A stretch of 64,000 nt of DNA from Myotis daubentonii (lineage: Eukaryota; Chordata; Mammalia; Chiroptera; Vespertilionidae), in assembly GCF_963259705.1 (NCBI RefSeq), contig NC_081861.1, positions 102,729,726 to 102,793,725 on the forward strand, written 5' to 3'. A model generated the notes under the pieces. The model did no database searches and was not told the DNA's origin. It was given only the letters and a program-made list of their open reading frames with translations. Position numbers and translations under genes: made by a program. Shown piece by piece: positions 54,228 through 64,000 of the stretch. The first letter of the stretch is position 1; each line of letters opens with the position of its first letter.

Positions 54228-55325
54228 ATACAGAATGCCTTCACTGTCATAGAAATTCTCTGTGTACAACCTATTTCCCCCAAACCCTGGCAACCACTGA
54301 TTCTTTAAATGTCTCCAGTTTTCTTTTCTATAATCTTATATAGTTGGATGCATACAGTATGCAGTCTTTATCTAGTCTTTTCAGATTAACTACTTGCATT
54401 TAATATTATGCATTTAAGATTTTTCCATGGCTTCATGACTTTATAACTCATTTTTTAGTACTGTATAATATTCCACTGTCCACATGTACCACCAGTTATC
54501 TATTCACCTTTTAAAAAAATCTTGGTTGCTTCCAAGTTTTGGCAATTATGAATAAAGCTGCTTAAACACCCTTGTGCAGGTTTTTGTTCATAAGTTTTTA
54601 ACTCATTTGAGTAAATACTAAGAAGTATAATTTCTGAATTGTATGTTAAAAGCATGCTAGTTTTGTAAAAAACCTCTAAACTGCTTTTCTTCCAAAATGA
54701 CTTTACTCTTTTACATTTGCCCCAGCAATAAATAAAAGTTTCTATTGTTCCACATCCTCACCAGCATTTGGTGCTGTTAGTGTTTTGAATTATGGCCATT
54801 CCAATAGGTGCATGGTATCTTGTTGTATTAATAGTCAACTCTCTAATGACATATAATGTTGAAAATCTCTATATATGCTTATTTGCCATCTGTATATCTT
54901 CCTTGGTAAGATGTTTGTTTAAGTTTTTTTGCTCATATTTAAATTGCATTGTTCATTTTATTATTTTTGAATTGTAAGTATTCTTTGCATATTTTGGGTC
55001 ACAGTCCTTTATTAGATAGGTTGTTTGCAAATATTTTCTCAGAAGCTTGATTTCTAATTATTTGACAGTGTCTTTCACATAAAGAAATATTTTTTTTTCT
55101 TTTGGCCTCCTTTATCCATTACTATACTCCCAATCCCTTCCCTCTGATAATCACCATACTGTTATCTGTGTCTACAAGTTTCAATTTTATATCCCAGGCT
55201 TGAGTGAAATTATAGGATTCTTAGCTTTTTCTGACTGACTTATTTGGCTTAGCATAATATTCTCAATTGTTACAAATGGCAGTATTTTATCCTTTCTTTT
55301 GGCTAAGTAGTATTCCATGTTATAC

Positions 55326-55456
55326 ATAGGGTGTTCCAAAAATGTGCAAACATATTTTGAATAATTATAAAGACAGTTTTTATTAAAATACATTTCATTT
55401 TCAAAATTGAGCTATCAACTGTAAAAATGTGTATACATTTTGGGGGACACCCTGTA
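55326..55456. mobile_element. mariner-family MITE
   Basis: Ends atagggtgttccaaaaatgt and acattttgggggacaccctg bordered by TA; 131 bp, no coding capacity. The right half also occurs at 6960-7045. Confidence 0.8.
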
Positions 55457-57063
55457 TGTACCACATCTTCTTTACCTAGCCATCTAAGGACACTTCAGTT
55501 GTTTCCATGTCTTGGCCACCATTTATAATGCTGCAGTGAACATAGGGGTGCATACATCTTTGCGAATAAATGTTTTAGAGTTTTTAAGTTAGATACTCAG
55601 AAGAGGGGTTTCTGGGACATATGGCAACTCTATTCTTAATTTTTTGAGGAACTGCAATAATGTTTTCCATAGTGACTGTACCAGTTCACATTCCCACCAG
55701 CAGTGAATCAGGATTCCTTTTGTTCCCACAACCTCTCCAACACTTGATATTACCTGTCTTGTTAATAATAGCCATTCTAACAGGTGTGAGGTGGTATCTC
55801 ACTGTAATTTGTATTTGCATTTTTTCTAATAGCTAGTGAAGTTGAATATCTTTTCATATATCTGTTGTTCATTTGTTTGCCTTCTTGGGAGAAGTATTCA
55901 GGTCTTCTTCCCATTTTTTAAATTGTGTTGTTTGCTTGGTGTTGAGTTGTATGAGTTCTTTATATATTTTGGATATTAACCCTTTGTTGGAGCTGTTGTT
56001 TGCAAATATCATCTCCCATTCAGTTGGTTGCCTTTTTATCTTGTTGGCAATTTCTTTTGCTTGTTATTTTGATATAGTCTCATTCATTTATATTTGCCTT
56101 TAGTTCCCTTGCTTTTGGGGGAAAATTCATTAAATGTTCTCTAACACTGAGGTCCATAAGTTTAGTATCCATGTTTTTTTATGTAATATTTTTAGAGCTT
56201 ATATTTATGTGTTTGACCCATTTTTGCATTAATTTTTGTACATGTGAACCAACTGTAATCTAGTCTCATTCTTTTGCATGTGACTTTCCAATTTTTCCAG
56301 CACCGTTTAGTGAGGAAGCTTTCTTTCCTACATTGTTTGTTTTTGGCTCTTTGTCAAAAACTATTTGCCCATATACATGTGGATTTATTTCTGGACTCTC
56401 AATTCTATTCCATTGGTATGTGTATTTATTTTTTTTCTGCAAATACCATTCTGTTTTGATTATTGTAGCTCCATAGTATAACTTGAAGTCAAGTAATGTG
56501 ATACCTATGGCTTCATTCTTTTTTCTTAGGATTGCTTTGCGGTTCCATACAAATATGATAATTTTTGATACTAATCTTTAAAAGATATCATTGGGATTTT
56601 GATGGGGATTGCATTAAATCTGTATATTGCTTTGGGTCATATGAACATTTTTAACTGTGATGACCTTTCTATCCATGAACACGGAATATCATTCCATTTC
56701 ATTGGTATTTTTAAATCTCTTTCTACAATGCTTTGTAGTTTCCCCCATTTAGGTCCTTTGTAAGTTTATAGGTATTTTATTCTTTTGGTTGCAATTGCAA
56801 AAGAAATTGTGTTTTTAAATTTCATTTTCTGAAATTTCATCATTAGTATACAGAAAAGTGGTGCATTTTCATATATCAATTTGTATCCAGCAAATTTACT
56901 GTATTTGTTTATTGCTTCTAATAGTGATTTGGTCAAGTTTTTATTGTTTTCTATATACAGATTTATGTCATCTGCAAAAAGTGACACTTTTACTTCTTCT
57001 TTCCCAATTTGGATTTCTTTTATTCATTTTGTCTGATTTTTTGGGCTATGATTTCCAGTACTA

Positions 57064-57584
57064 TCCTATCTAATAAAAGAGAAACATGGTAATTGGCGTA
57101 CGACCGCTACCCTTCCCATTGGCTAATCAGGGCGATATGCAAATTAACTGTCAGCCAAGATGGCGGCCAGCAGCCAGGCAGCTTGAAACTAACATGAGGC
57201 TTGCTTGCTTCAGTGATGGAGGAAACCAACGTTCCCCACCTGCCTTGCAGGCCTCTGAGCCTGCAGTTTAAAACATTTTAACAAATATATCTCAGAGCTG
57301 GAGTCAGAGCTGGAGTTATACATTGTTTCGAACCGAAACAAACCAGATACCTATTTTTAGCAGTGGAGGCCTAAGAGCTGGAGCCTCAGAGATAAAGCTG
57401 GCCCAGAATTAAAAAAAAGAAAAAGAAAAAAAGGAGCGGTTGGGAGCTTCTGTCACCCGCCAGCCTGAAAACAGCCCTCAGCCCCTCACCCAGGCTGGCC
57501 AGGCACCCCAGTGGGGACCCCCACCCTGATCCAGGACACCCTTCAGGGCAAACCAGCCAGCCCCACCCATGCACCAGGCCTCTA
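57064..57584 (+). mobile_element. Helitron, first of a tandem pair
   Basis: Starts tcctatctaataaaagagaa after ...cagtacta (A/T insertion site). The 5' block has attggctaatca (57118), atgcaaat (57137) and caagatggcggcc (57156). Ends gcaccaggcctcta without the hairpin half, as at 45824. Confidence 0.82.
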
Positions 57585-58748
57585 CCCTATATAGTAAAGG
57601 GGTAATATGCCTCCCAGCACCGGGATCAGTGGAGCCGAGAGGCCTCCCGGCACTGGGATCAACATGACAGGGGGCAGCGCCCAAACCCCCTGATTGCCCT
57701 GCCGCTCTGTGTGTGACAGGGGGCGGGGCCACAACCTCCCTATCCGCCCTGCTCTGTTTGTGACTGGAGAAGGCGCCCCAACCCCCTGATCAGCCCTGCT
57801 CTGTGCCTGATACGGGGGAGCTCCCCAACCTCTGATCGCCCTGCGGCTCTGTGTGTGACAGGGTGCGGCGCCCCAACCCCCCCCCCCCACGGGCCCTGCT
57901 CTGTGTGTGACAGGGTAGAGCCATAACCTCCCCATCCGCCCTGCCCTGAGTGTGAGAGTGGCGGCGCCCCAACACACTGATCGGCCCTGCTCTGTGGGTG
58001 ATAGAGGGCGGCGCCACAACCCCCCACCCCACGGGCCCTGCTCTGTGTGTGATGGGGTAAAGCCATAACCTCCCCATCGGCCCTGCCCCGAGTGTGACAG
58101 TGGCGGTGTCCCAACCCCCTGATCCGCCCTGCTCTGTGTGTTACAGGGGGTGGCGCCCCAACCCCAGGATTGGCCCTGCTCTGTGCGTGACAGGGGGGAG
58201 CTCCCCAACCCCCTGATGGGCCCTGCTCTGTGTGTGACAGGGGGGAGCTCCCCCCCGATGGGCCCTGTTCTGTGTGTGACAGGGGGGAGCTTCCCAACCC
58301 CCTGATCGACCCTGCTCTGTGCATGACAGGGTAAGGAGCCCCAACCCCCCTGATGGGCCCTGCTCTGTGTGTGACAGGGAGCAGCGCCCCAACCCCTGGA
58401 TTGGCGCTGCAACCTCCCCATCGACCCTGCCTTGAGTGTGACAGGGGGCGGTGCCCCAACCCCCCAATCGGCCCTACCCTGAGCATGACTGGAGGTGGCA
58501 TCGCAACCTCCCGATCCGCCCTGCTCTGTGCATGACAGGGGGCGGTGCCCCAACACCCCAATCAGCCCTGCTCTGAGCCCGACCAGGGGCTACACCTAGG
58601 GATTGGGCCTGCCCTCTGCCACCCGGGAGCAGGCCTAGGCCAGCAGGGCGTTATCTCCCGAGGGGTCCCAGACTGCGAGAGGGCACAAGCCAGGCTGAGG
58701 GACCCCCCTTCCCCCGAGTGCACAAATTTTTGTGCACCGGGCCTCTAG
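57585..58748 (+). mobile_element. Helitron, second of the pair, minisatellite-filled
   Basis: Starts ccctatatagtaaaggggta and ends with hairpin gtgcacaaatttttgtgcac and cgggcctctag at 58748, followed by T and the interrupted L1. The body is almost entirely a 47-bp minisatellite. Confidence 0.85.
57600..58590 (+). repeat. 47-bp minisatellite, about 20 units
   Basis: Unit of the type ccctgctctgtgtgtgacag followed by ggggcggcgccccaaccccctgatcgg. Adjacent units such as those starting near 58180, 58227 and 58320 show the 47-bp period, with some units shortened. Long ORFs on the minus strand (up to 324 codons) are a product of the period (not divisible by three, yet stop-poor) and not genes. Confidence 0.88.
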
Positions 58749-59639
58749 TATTGAATAAGAGTGGTGAGAGTGGGCATTCTTGTCTTGTTTCTTATTTTAG
58801 AGGAAAAGTTTTCAGTTTTTCACCATTGAGTGTGATATTAGCTGAAGGTTTGTCAAATATGACTTATATTATATTGAGATACTTTCCTTCTATACCCATT
58901 CTATTGAATGTTTTAATAGTAAGTGGATGTTGTACTTGATCAAATGTTTTTTATGAATCTATTAATAAGATCATATAATTTTATTCTTCGCTTTGTTAAT
59001 GTGATGTATTACATTGATTAATTTGCATGTGTTGAACCATCTTTGTGCCCCTGAAATAAACCTCATTTAATTGTATTGTATTAATTTTTAAATGTATTGT
59101 TGTATTAGATTTGCTAGTATTTTGTTTAGGATTTTTGCATCTATATTCAGTTTTAAATTTTGATGAATTCCAGATTATCGATTATTTCTGTCATGGATTG
59201 TATCTTGGGTGTTTCTAAAAATTTATTGCCATACCCACCATCATGTCTTCTAATAGTTTTATAATTTTGAATTTATATTTATGCATATGATTGATTTTGA
59301 GTTAATTGTGATGAAGGATGTAAGACCATGTCTAGATTTTTGCATGTGGATGTTTAATTGTTCCCGCACCATTTTTTTTGAAAATACTATTTTATTTCCT
59401 CATTGTATTGCATTTGCTCCATTCTCAAACATCAGTTGACTATCCTATCTAATAAAAGAGAAACATGGTAATTAGCCGTACGACCGCTACCCTTCCCATT
59501 GGCTAATCAGGGTGATATGCAAATTAACTGCCAACTCACAATGATGGGAAGCGAAAGGAGAAGGACTGAAGAATGGTGATTGGCAACCCAGGTGGCAGGC
59601 AAGGGCTGGGGGGTGGGCAAAGGCCGCCTTTCCCCGCCC

Positions 59640-59995
59640 CCCAGCTGGTGATCACCATCGGAAAGCGGGGTTGCCCACTGGCCTGCGGCTGGCGATCGCC
59701 ATGGCGATAGGGGGGCGGGAGGGCCAGGACGCAGGCCAGGAGGCAACCCAGGTCCCCACCATGGCCATCGGAGGGTGGGAGGGCCGGGGCACAGGCCAGG
59801 AGGCAACCCGGCCCCGCCATGGCGATGGAAGGTCGAGGCGCAGGCCAGGGGCCACCCCAACCCCCAGCATGGTGAGGGCGCAGGCCAGTTGGCAACCTCT
59901 GACCCCCCGGGGGTGGGGTTGAAGGCTGGCCTGCATCCCGTGATCGCCATGGCGATCTGAGGGCGGGAGGGCCCGGTCGCAGGCCAGGCGGCAAC
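59640..59995. repeat. minisatellite with palindromic core
   Basis: Units contain gatcgccatggcgat, then gggcgggagggcc and gcaggccaggaggcaaccc, at about 59694, 59755, 59815 and 59941. The copy at 59942-59957, gatcgccatggcgatc, is a perfect 16-bp palindrome. Confidence 0.8.
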
Positions 59996-60325
59996 CCTGG
60001 ACTCCAGGAACCTCTCTTAAAGGTTCTCTTAAAGCAGTTGGCGAGGGACCTCGGAGAGCCCCAGAGGACCCTGGTGCCAGCAAAACAGACCTGGGGCAGC
60101 TCTCCCCAGGAAGGTCCAGGGAGCAGCCACTGCAGCCCGCCCCCACCCCAGCGCAAGGCAGGGCACACTGGGACCGAGGACCCACCCCCTCCCAGAGGCC
60201 CTTCGCTTGCTCATGCAGCCCTGGTCACATCACCGGAGCAGGTACAAGGCACAGAAAGCACCAGGGACAGCCGCTTGCCCCGACCCGCATTTGCAAAGAC
60301 AAGGCTGGAGGTTGTGAGGGCCGGC

Positions 60326-60900
60326 TCACATCTCCTTCTCCTTCCTTTTGCTCCTCCTCTGGCTAATTAGCTTGCCCAGCTTCTTATCCAGGTTCCTCTG
60401 CAGCTGGGCCCACTTGGCGGGGTCCAGAGATCCGTCCTTGGCCCCACTGCCGGCATACAGCACTCCCTCCCAGCTGATTCTTTGCTGGGTGTGGGCGTGG
60501 GCCCTCTCCCCACAGCCATGGATCTCGGGCAGGCAGTGGCTGAGGCAGTAGCGGTGGCTGCAGTGTGGGCAGAGCTGGCCCAGAATCACGACGCTGGCCC
60601 GGCACTTGGGGAGGCCACAGGTGTTATCAGCCTTCATGGCAGCCAAGACCAGGGCTTTGAAGTCCTCCGTGGAGGGCAGATCCAGGGCCGGGGTCCTTTT
60701 GCATCTTTCTTCTTTTTCTTTTATGGTAACTTCCACAGCCCCCGGCCTGCGGCCCATGGGCCCTCCTTGGCTCGCTGCTCCTGCCTGCCCCTCTCCCTCT
60801 GCAGTCGCTCCAGGTGCACAGCCCTCAGGTCCAGGCTGCTCGGCTCTTACCTGGGGGGCTGGAGGGCTCGGGATGGAGAGGGGCTTTGCTGTGAGTCCCT
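60326..60900 (-). pseudogene. IGHMBP2: IGHMBP2 C-terminal fragment captured by Helitron
   Basis: IGHMBP2 is an ATP-dependent RNA/DNA helicase whose C-terminus carries an AN1-type zinc finger. On the minus strand: a region resembling the segment before the finger ([23 protein letters not shown], in one frame with a stop), a frameshift, then [37 protein letters not shown] with the zinc-ligand Cys/His pattern CX2CX4CX2HX5[16 protein letters not shown] and the Lys/Arg-rich end [10 protein letters not shown]...KEKEM with its stop at 60326. A splice-donor-like caggtaagag lies at about 60845, hinting at genomic capture. Broken frame, so not functional. Confidence 0.8.
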
Positions 60901-61100
60901 GCCGGGACGGGTGGGACAGGTGGGACTGGTGGAGCCGATTTATTTTTGGCCGTGTGCACATAGATTTAATTCTTAAATAATTTATACTCCTCTGAAACAA
61001 ATAAAACTCTGCGTCCCCGTGATCGCCATGGTGATCAGAGGGTGGGAGAGCCTGGGCGCAGGCCAGCCGGCACCCGGGCACCCCAACACCTGACATGCAA

Positions 61101-61900
61101 AGGTCGGGGATGAAATGACTTTTCCCAACCACATCTGCAAATATCCTGGGGAAGGCATCACTGAAGAGTTCACAACAACTCTCTTACTTGGCAAGGAAGA
61201 AAACAGTTGGCAACAGAAATAATCCCTTACATCAAAGTTAAGGTCCCTCTGAGTAAAAAAGAATATTTCCAACATAAAGGAGGGAGCAGGCAAAAATAAT
61301 AGGTTCTCATGACTTCCACTGAAGTTTGAGCATATGACAGAGTCAAAACGAACATACAAATTAAAACCGACAGTGGACATTCAAATGACCCGAATCAACT
61401 GTCATTGTCTCAATAGCAGCAATGCTTATGTGATAATATAGTTTAACAAACATACAAAACAAGTCACATGGTAAGAGAGGTTCAGCTTCTAAAGTAAATT
61501 GAATATGTTCTTTAAAAATTCTCATGTCCTCCCCTCTGACTATAATTCTTAATTTTCCAATCAGAAAATTACCCCAGGTGATCCAGTAACATGTAGAACT
61601 CCAGTAACCTAACTTATTTTAAAATACAAACATCCCAACCATTTTTAAAATATTTAAATTGATATTTTAGGGTTAAAATTATAGAAGATATTTAGATCCA
61701 AATATATTTTCTGAATTTTTTTTTTTTTAAAAAATATATAAGTGACACATTTTCCCAAGGAACTCTGAATTAGTACCTTTCCCTCTAACTTCAAATTGAG
61801 AGAATCTATGGAGTTCCCTATACTGCACAAGTTTTAATGAAAGAAAATAAGACTTTCTAAGAGCATCAAATACATGTTTTCTTATTTACAAACATATACA
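61101..61900. other. unrecognised intergenic sequence
   Basis: A/T-rich, no repeat hallmark; one 132-codon minus-strand frame (60982-61380) is mostly leakage from the Helitron. Confidence 0.5.
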
Positions 61901-61904
61901 CTCT

Positions 61905-61969
<65 letters not shown>

Positions 61970-61970
61970 T
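61905..61970. repeat. (CT)n microsatellite at a VES tail
   Basis: About 30 CT dinucleotides with three T interruptions, contiguous with an antisense VES. Confidence 0.92.
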
Positions 61971-62185
61971 TAAAATATATTCTTACTGATTCAGAGAGGA
62001 AGGGAGAGGGAGAGAGATAGAAACATCAATGATGAGAGAAAATCATTGATCAGCTGCCTCCTACACACCCCGTACTGGGGATCAGGCCAAAACCTGGGCA
62101 TGTGGCCTGACCAGGAATCAAATTGTGACTTCCTGGTTCATAGGTCAATGCTAAACCACAGAGTCACACCCGCCAGGCTCAATTC
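61970..62185 (-). mobile_element. VES SINE, antisense
   Basis: agaaacatcaatgatgagag, gatcagctgcctcctacaca and cctggttcataggtcaatgc are the reversed VES body and tRNA-like head; diverged. Confidence 0.85.
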
Positions 62186-62887
62186 TTATTTATAAATTCA
62201 TTCCAAGGACATATACAGCTTGAAAAGCTTTGGAAGCAGTTTCAAAAAATCTAGCTTTTAAGTAACAAGAAAACAGTTATAGAAGAAACTTTAAATTAAA
62301 AGAAAAAAATTGTTTTAATTTATTCCAGAGTGGGAACATCCTCCACGAAAATGTGTGCCTTGACTGTGGATGGCTGGGTGGCCTTATCACACCTTAGGAA
62401 TTCAAATGCTTTTTACAATGACAAGAAAGAGAGTTTCATCTCATTTCTCTCCCAGGGTAGATGTCTGTCAACAGAAGGTGGACATCAATAAAAGGAGGGG
62501 CTTGCACAATCAATCCAGAAAGTCAGCAATCTATGAATAACCCAGAACTGAGTATTTATCTCCTCTGCCACACACCCTCCCTCCCAGCCAGTGAGCAAGA
62601 TAATTACTCTCAAGTCAAGCTAAGTGCCCCTCAGTCACAGAGGCCCTATGCTGACATACAAAGCATACAAATAATTCTCACTCTGGCATAAAAGTGACAA
62701 CTTTCTTAGAAGAAAAGCAGATACTGTAAATTTCTCAAAGTCTTCCTGAAACACTTTTTAAAGTAATTTTACTTCTTTAGAAAAAATGCATACATGGCAA
62801 ACCATCTGTAATAAAAGGCCCATTCTATAAAATTTTACCTAGTCCTACTCATATCTGCAATCATAACCATATTTACAGACAAATATA
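62186..62887. other. unrecognised intergenic sequence
   Basis: No recognisable repeat or ORF beyond 76 codons. Confidence 0.5.
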
Positions 62888-63547
62888 TCTATACTAATAA
62901 AAGAGTAATATGCTAATTAGACTGGGAGACCTTCCAGATGTTCTTCTGGACAAAGCCATGGTGGCGGGGCCGAGGTAGAGGCAGTTAGAGGCCAAGAGGG
63001 GAGGGCAGTTGTGGGTGATCAGGCTGGTGGGGGATGGGGTCATTGGGGGTAAGCAGACCAGCACGGGGGGCAGATGGGGGCAAGCAGACCATCAGTGGGG
63101 GTCAGTTGGAGGTGATCAGGACAGCCAGTGGGGGGGAAGTTTGGAGTGAGCAGGCCAGCAGGGGGACAGTTGGGGATGAGCAGGCCAGTGGGGATGGAAG
63201 GTAGGGGCGAGCAGGCCAGCAGGGGGGGCAGTTTGGGGTGGTCAGGCTGGCGGGGGGGGGCATTTGGGGCCAAGCAGGCCAGCAGCAGGGGGGAGGGCAG
63301 TTGGGGGCGAACAGGTCAGCAGGCAGAATGGTTAGAGGCAATCAGGCAGGCAGGCAGGCAGGCAGGCAAGTGAGTGGTTAGGAGCCAGCAGTCCCTGATT
63401 ACGAGAGGGATGTCAGACTACTGGTTTAGGCCCAATCCCTGTAAACCGGCAGGACATTTTTTGAGGGGTCCCAAATTGGAGAGGGTGCAGGCCAGGCTGA
63501 GGAACACACCCTCCCCCGTGCATGAATTTCCTGCACCGGGCCACTAG
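62888..63547 (+). mobile_element. complete Helitron, first of a gapless tandem pair
   Basis: 5' end tctatactaataaaagagta, body of about 38-45-bp units (ggggcaagcaggccagcagg type, 63010-63370) and a (CAGG)n patch at 63344-63368. 3' hairpin gtgcatgaatttcctgcac and cgggccactag ending at 63547. No ORF of its own. Confidence 0.9.
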
Positions 63548-64000
63548 TCCTATCTAATAATAGACAAACATGGTAATTGACCATACCTTTGCTACACCTC
63601 CCACTGGCTAATCAGGGCAATATGCAAATTAACCACCAACAAAGATTGCGGCTAATTTGCATACTGCAGGCAGGTGGACCAGCTCCAGCTGCCATCCGGG
63701 CTCCCATGTTTCATCTAAGCCCCGCCCCCATCCAGGACCCCTGTGCACGGCCCTGGGCAGCTAGGACCCCTGTATGCAGCCCTGGGCACAGGGCTTGGTG
63801 GTGCAAACGCACTGCCTAAGCCCCGCCCCCAGCCGTGACCCCCGTATGTGGTCCTGGGTGGTCGGGACCCCGTGTGTGACCCTGGGTGGGTGGGACCCCC
63901 GTGTGTGGTCCTGGGTGGCGGGGCTTGGTGGTGTGATTGGCCTGAGGAAGCCCTATTCTTGCAGGGGCTGCTGGGGGCCTGATCAGAGACACAAACATGC
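63548..64000 (+). mobile_element. Helitron, second of the pair, runs off the window
   Basis: tcctatctaataatagacaa begins on the base after the previous CTAG. attggctaatca-like cactggctaatcag (63602), octamer atgcaaat at 63622. The 3' end lies outside the window. Confidence 0.85.

Larger units (their letters stand above)
54229..59442 (-). mobile_element. stack of old L1 copies, antisense, split by Helitrons and a MITE
   Basis: At least two old L1s. One 3' end covers 54229-55080. A second starts near 55085 and runs through ORF2 (55187-57063) to continue after the Helitron at 58749-59150, where the frame of ORF2 RT resumes at ccagtacta/ttgaataagagtgg. 59152-59442 is a further diverged L1 part. 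All are older than the L1s at 26 kb or 48 kb. Confidence 0.75.
59443..61100 (+). mobile_element. Helitron carrying an IGHMBP2 fragment, 3' end lost
   Basis: 5' end tcctatctaataaaagagaa at 59443, octamer atgcaaat at 59517. A 64-75-bp type minisatellite with gatcgccatggcgat cores occupies 59640-59995 and reappears at 61015-61075, so the host segment lies inside the array. No terminal CTAG hairpin is found up to 61140. Confidence 0.75.

Noticed and set aside
57582..58561. Minus-strand open frames of 324 and 273 codons
   Set aside because: They run through a 47-bp minisatellite. Repetition without stops explains them, the proteins are low-complexity, and they lie wholly inside a Helitron.
59536..60185. 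Overlapping minus-strand frames of 210, 177 and 147 codons
   Set aside because: Three frames of the same minisatellite are open at once, which indicates base composition and not coding.

Overview
The window reads as intergenic chromosome from a vespertilionid (vesper) bat. Four families together support this: VES tRNA-derived SINEs (eight copies), Helitrons with the vespertilionid 5' end (TC...TATCTAATAAAAGAG) and 3' end (a GTGCAC hairpin followed by CTAG), a SPIN hAT element, and young L1 and half-L1 (HAL1) copies. I find no intact host protein-coding gene. Every coding signal is a transposon ORF, an endogenous-retrovirus remnant, a retrocopy, or a host-gene fragment carried inside a Helitron.

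Layout. 1-6.5 kb: an antisense L1 split by a HAL1 and a hAT MITE. 6.5-10 kb: two abutting antisense Helitrons with a composite cargo. 10-12.8 kb: unrecognised sequence. 12.8-13.9 kb: an old L1 split by SPIN. 13.9-23.7 kb: a degenerate class II (betaretrovirus-like) ERV, its pol gene interrupted by a mariner whose ends and transposase look like the plant Stowaway/Soymar type; that mariner was itself hit by a VES and by an internally deleted L1. 24-33.8 kb: a twin-primed L1 containing a VES, which contains a nearly intact full-length L1. 33.8-45 kb: LTR-like, old LINE and unrecognised sequence, plus a Helitron carrying a NARF fragment. 45-47.3 kb: two tandem Helitrons and an orphan L1 5' UTR. 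48.3-51.1 kb: a 5'-truncated L1 holding an RPS25 retrocopy. 51-59 kb: stacked antisense L1s, a second HAL1 and several Helitrons. 59.4-61.1 kb: a Helitron carrying an IGHMBP2 C-terminal fragment. 62.9-64 kb: two Helitrons joined head to tail without a gap.

The strongest lead is the mariner at 16,633-21,304. Its ends (CTCCCTY.GTCCCATAATAA), TA target site, HTH region and C-terminal motif fit the plant/Stowaway mariner clade, which I do not associate with mammals. It lacks the catalytic core, yet the remaining 173-codon frame is open once the two dated insertions are discounted. Other leads are the two host-gene captures, the gapless Helitron junctions, the promoter-like motif array at Helitron 5' ends, and an in-frame ORF1-ORF2 fusion L1.
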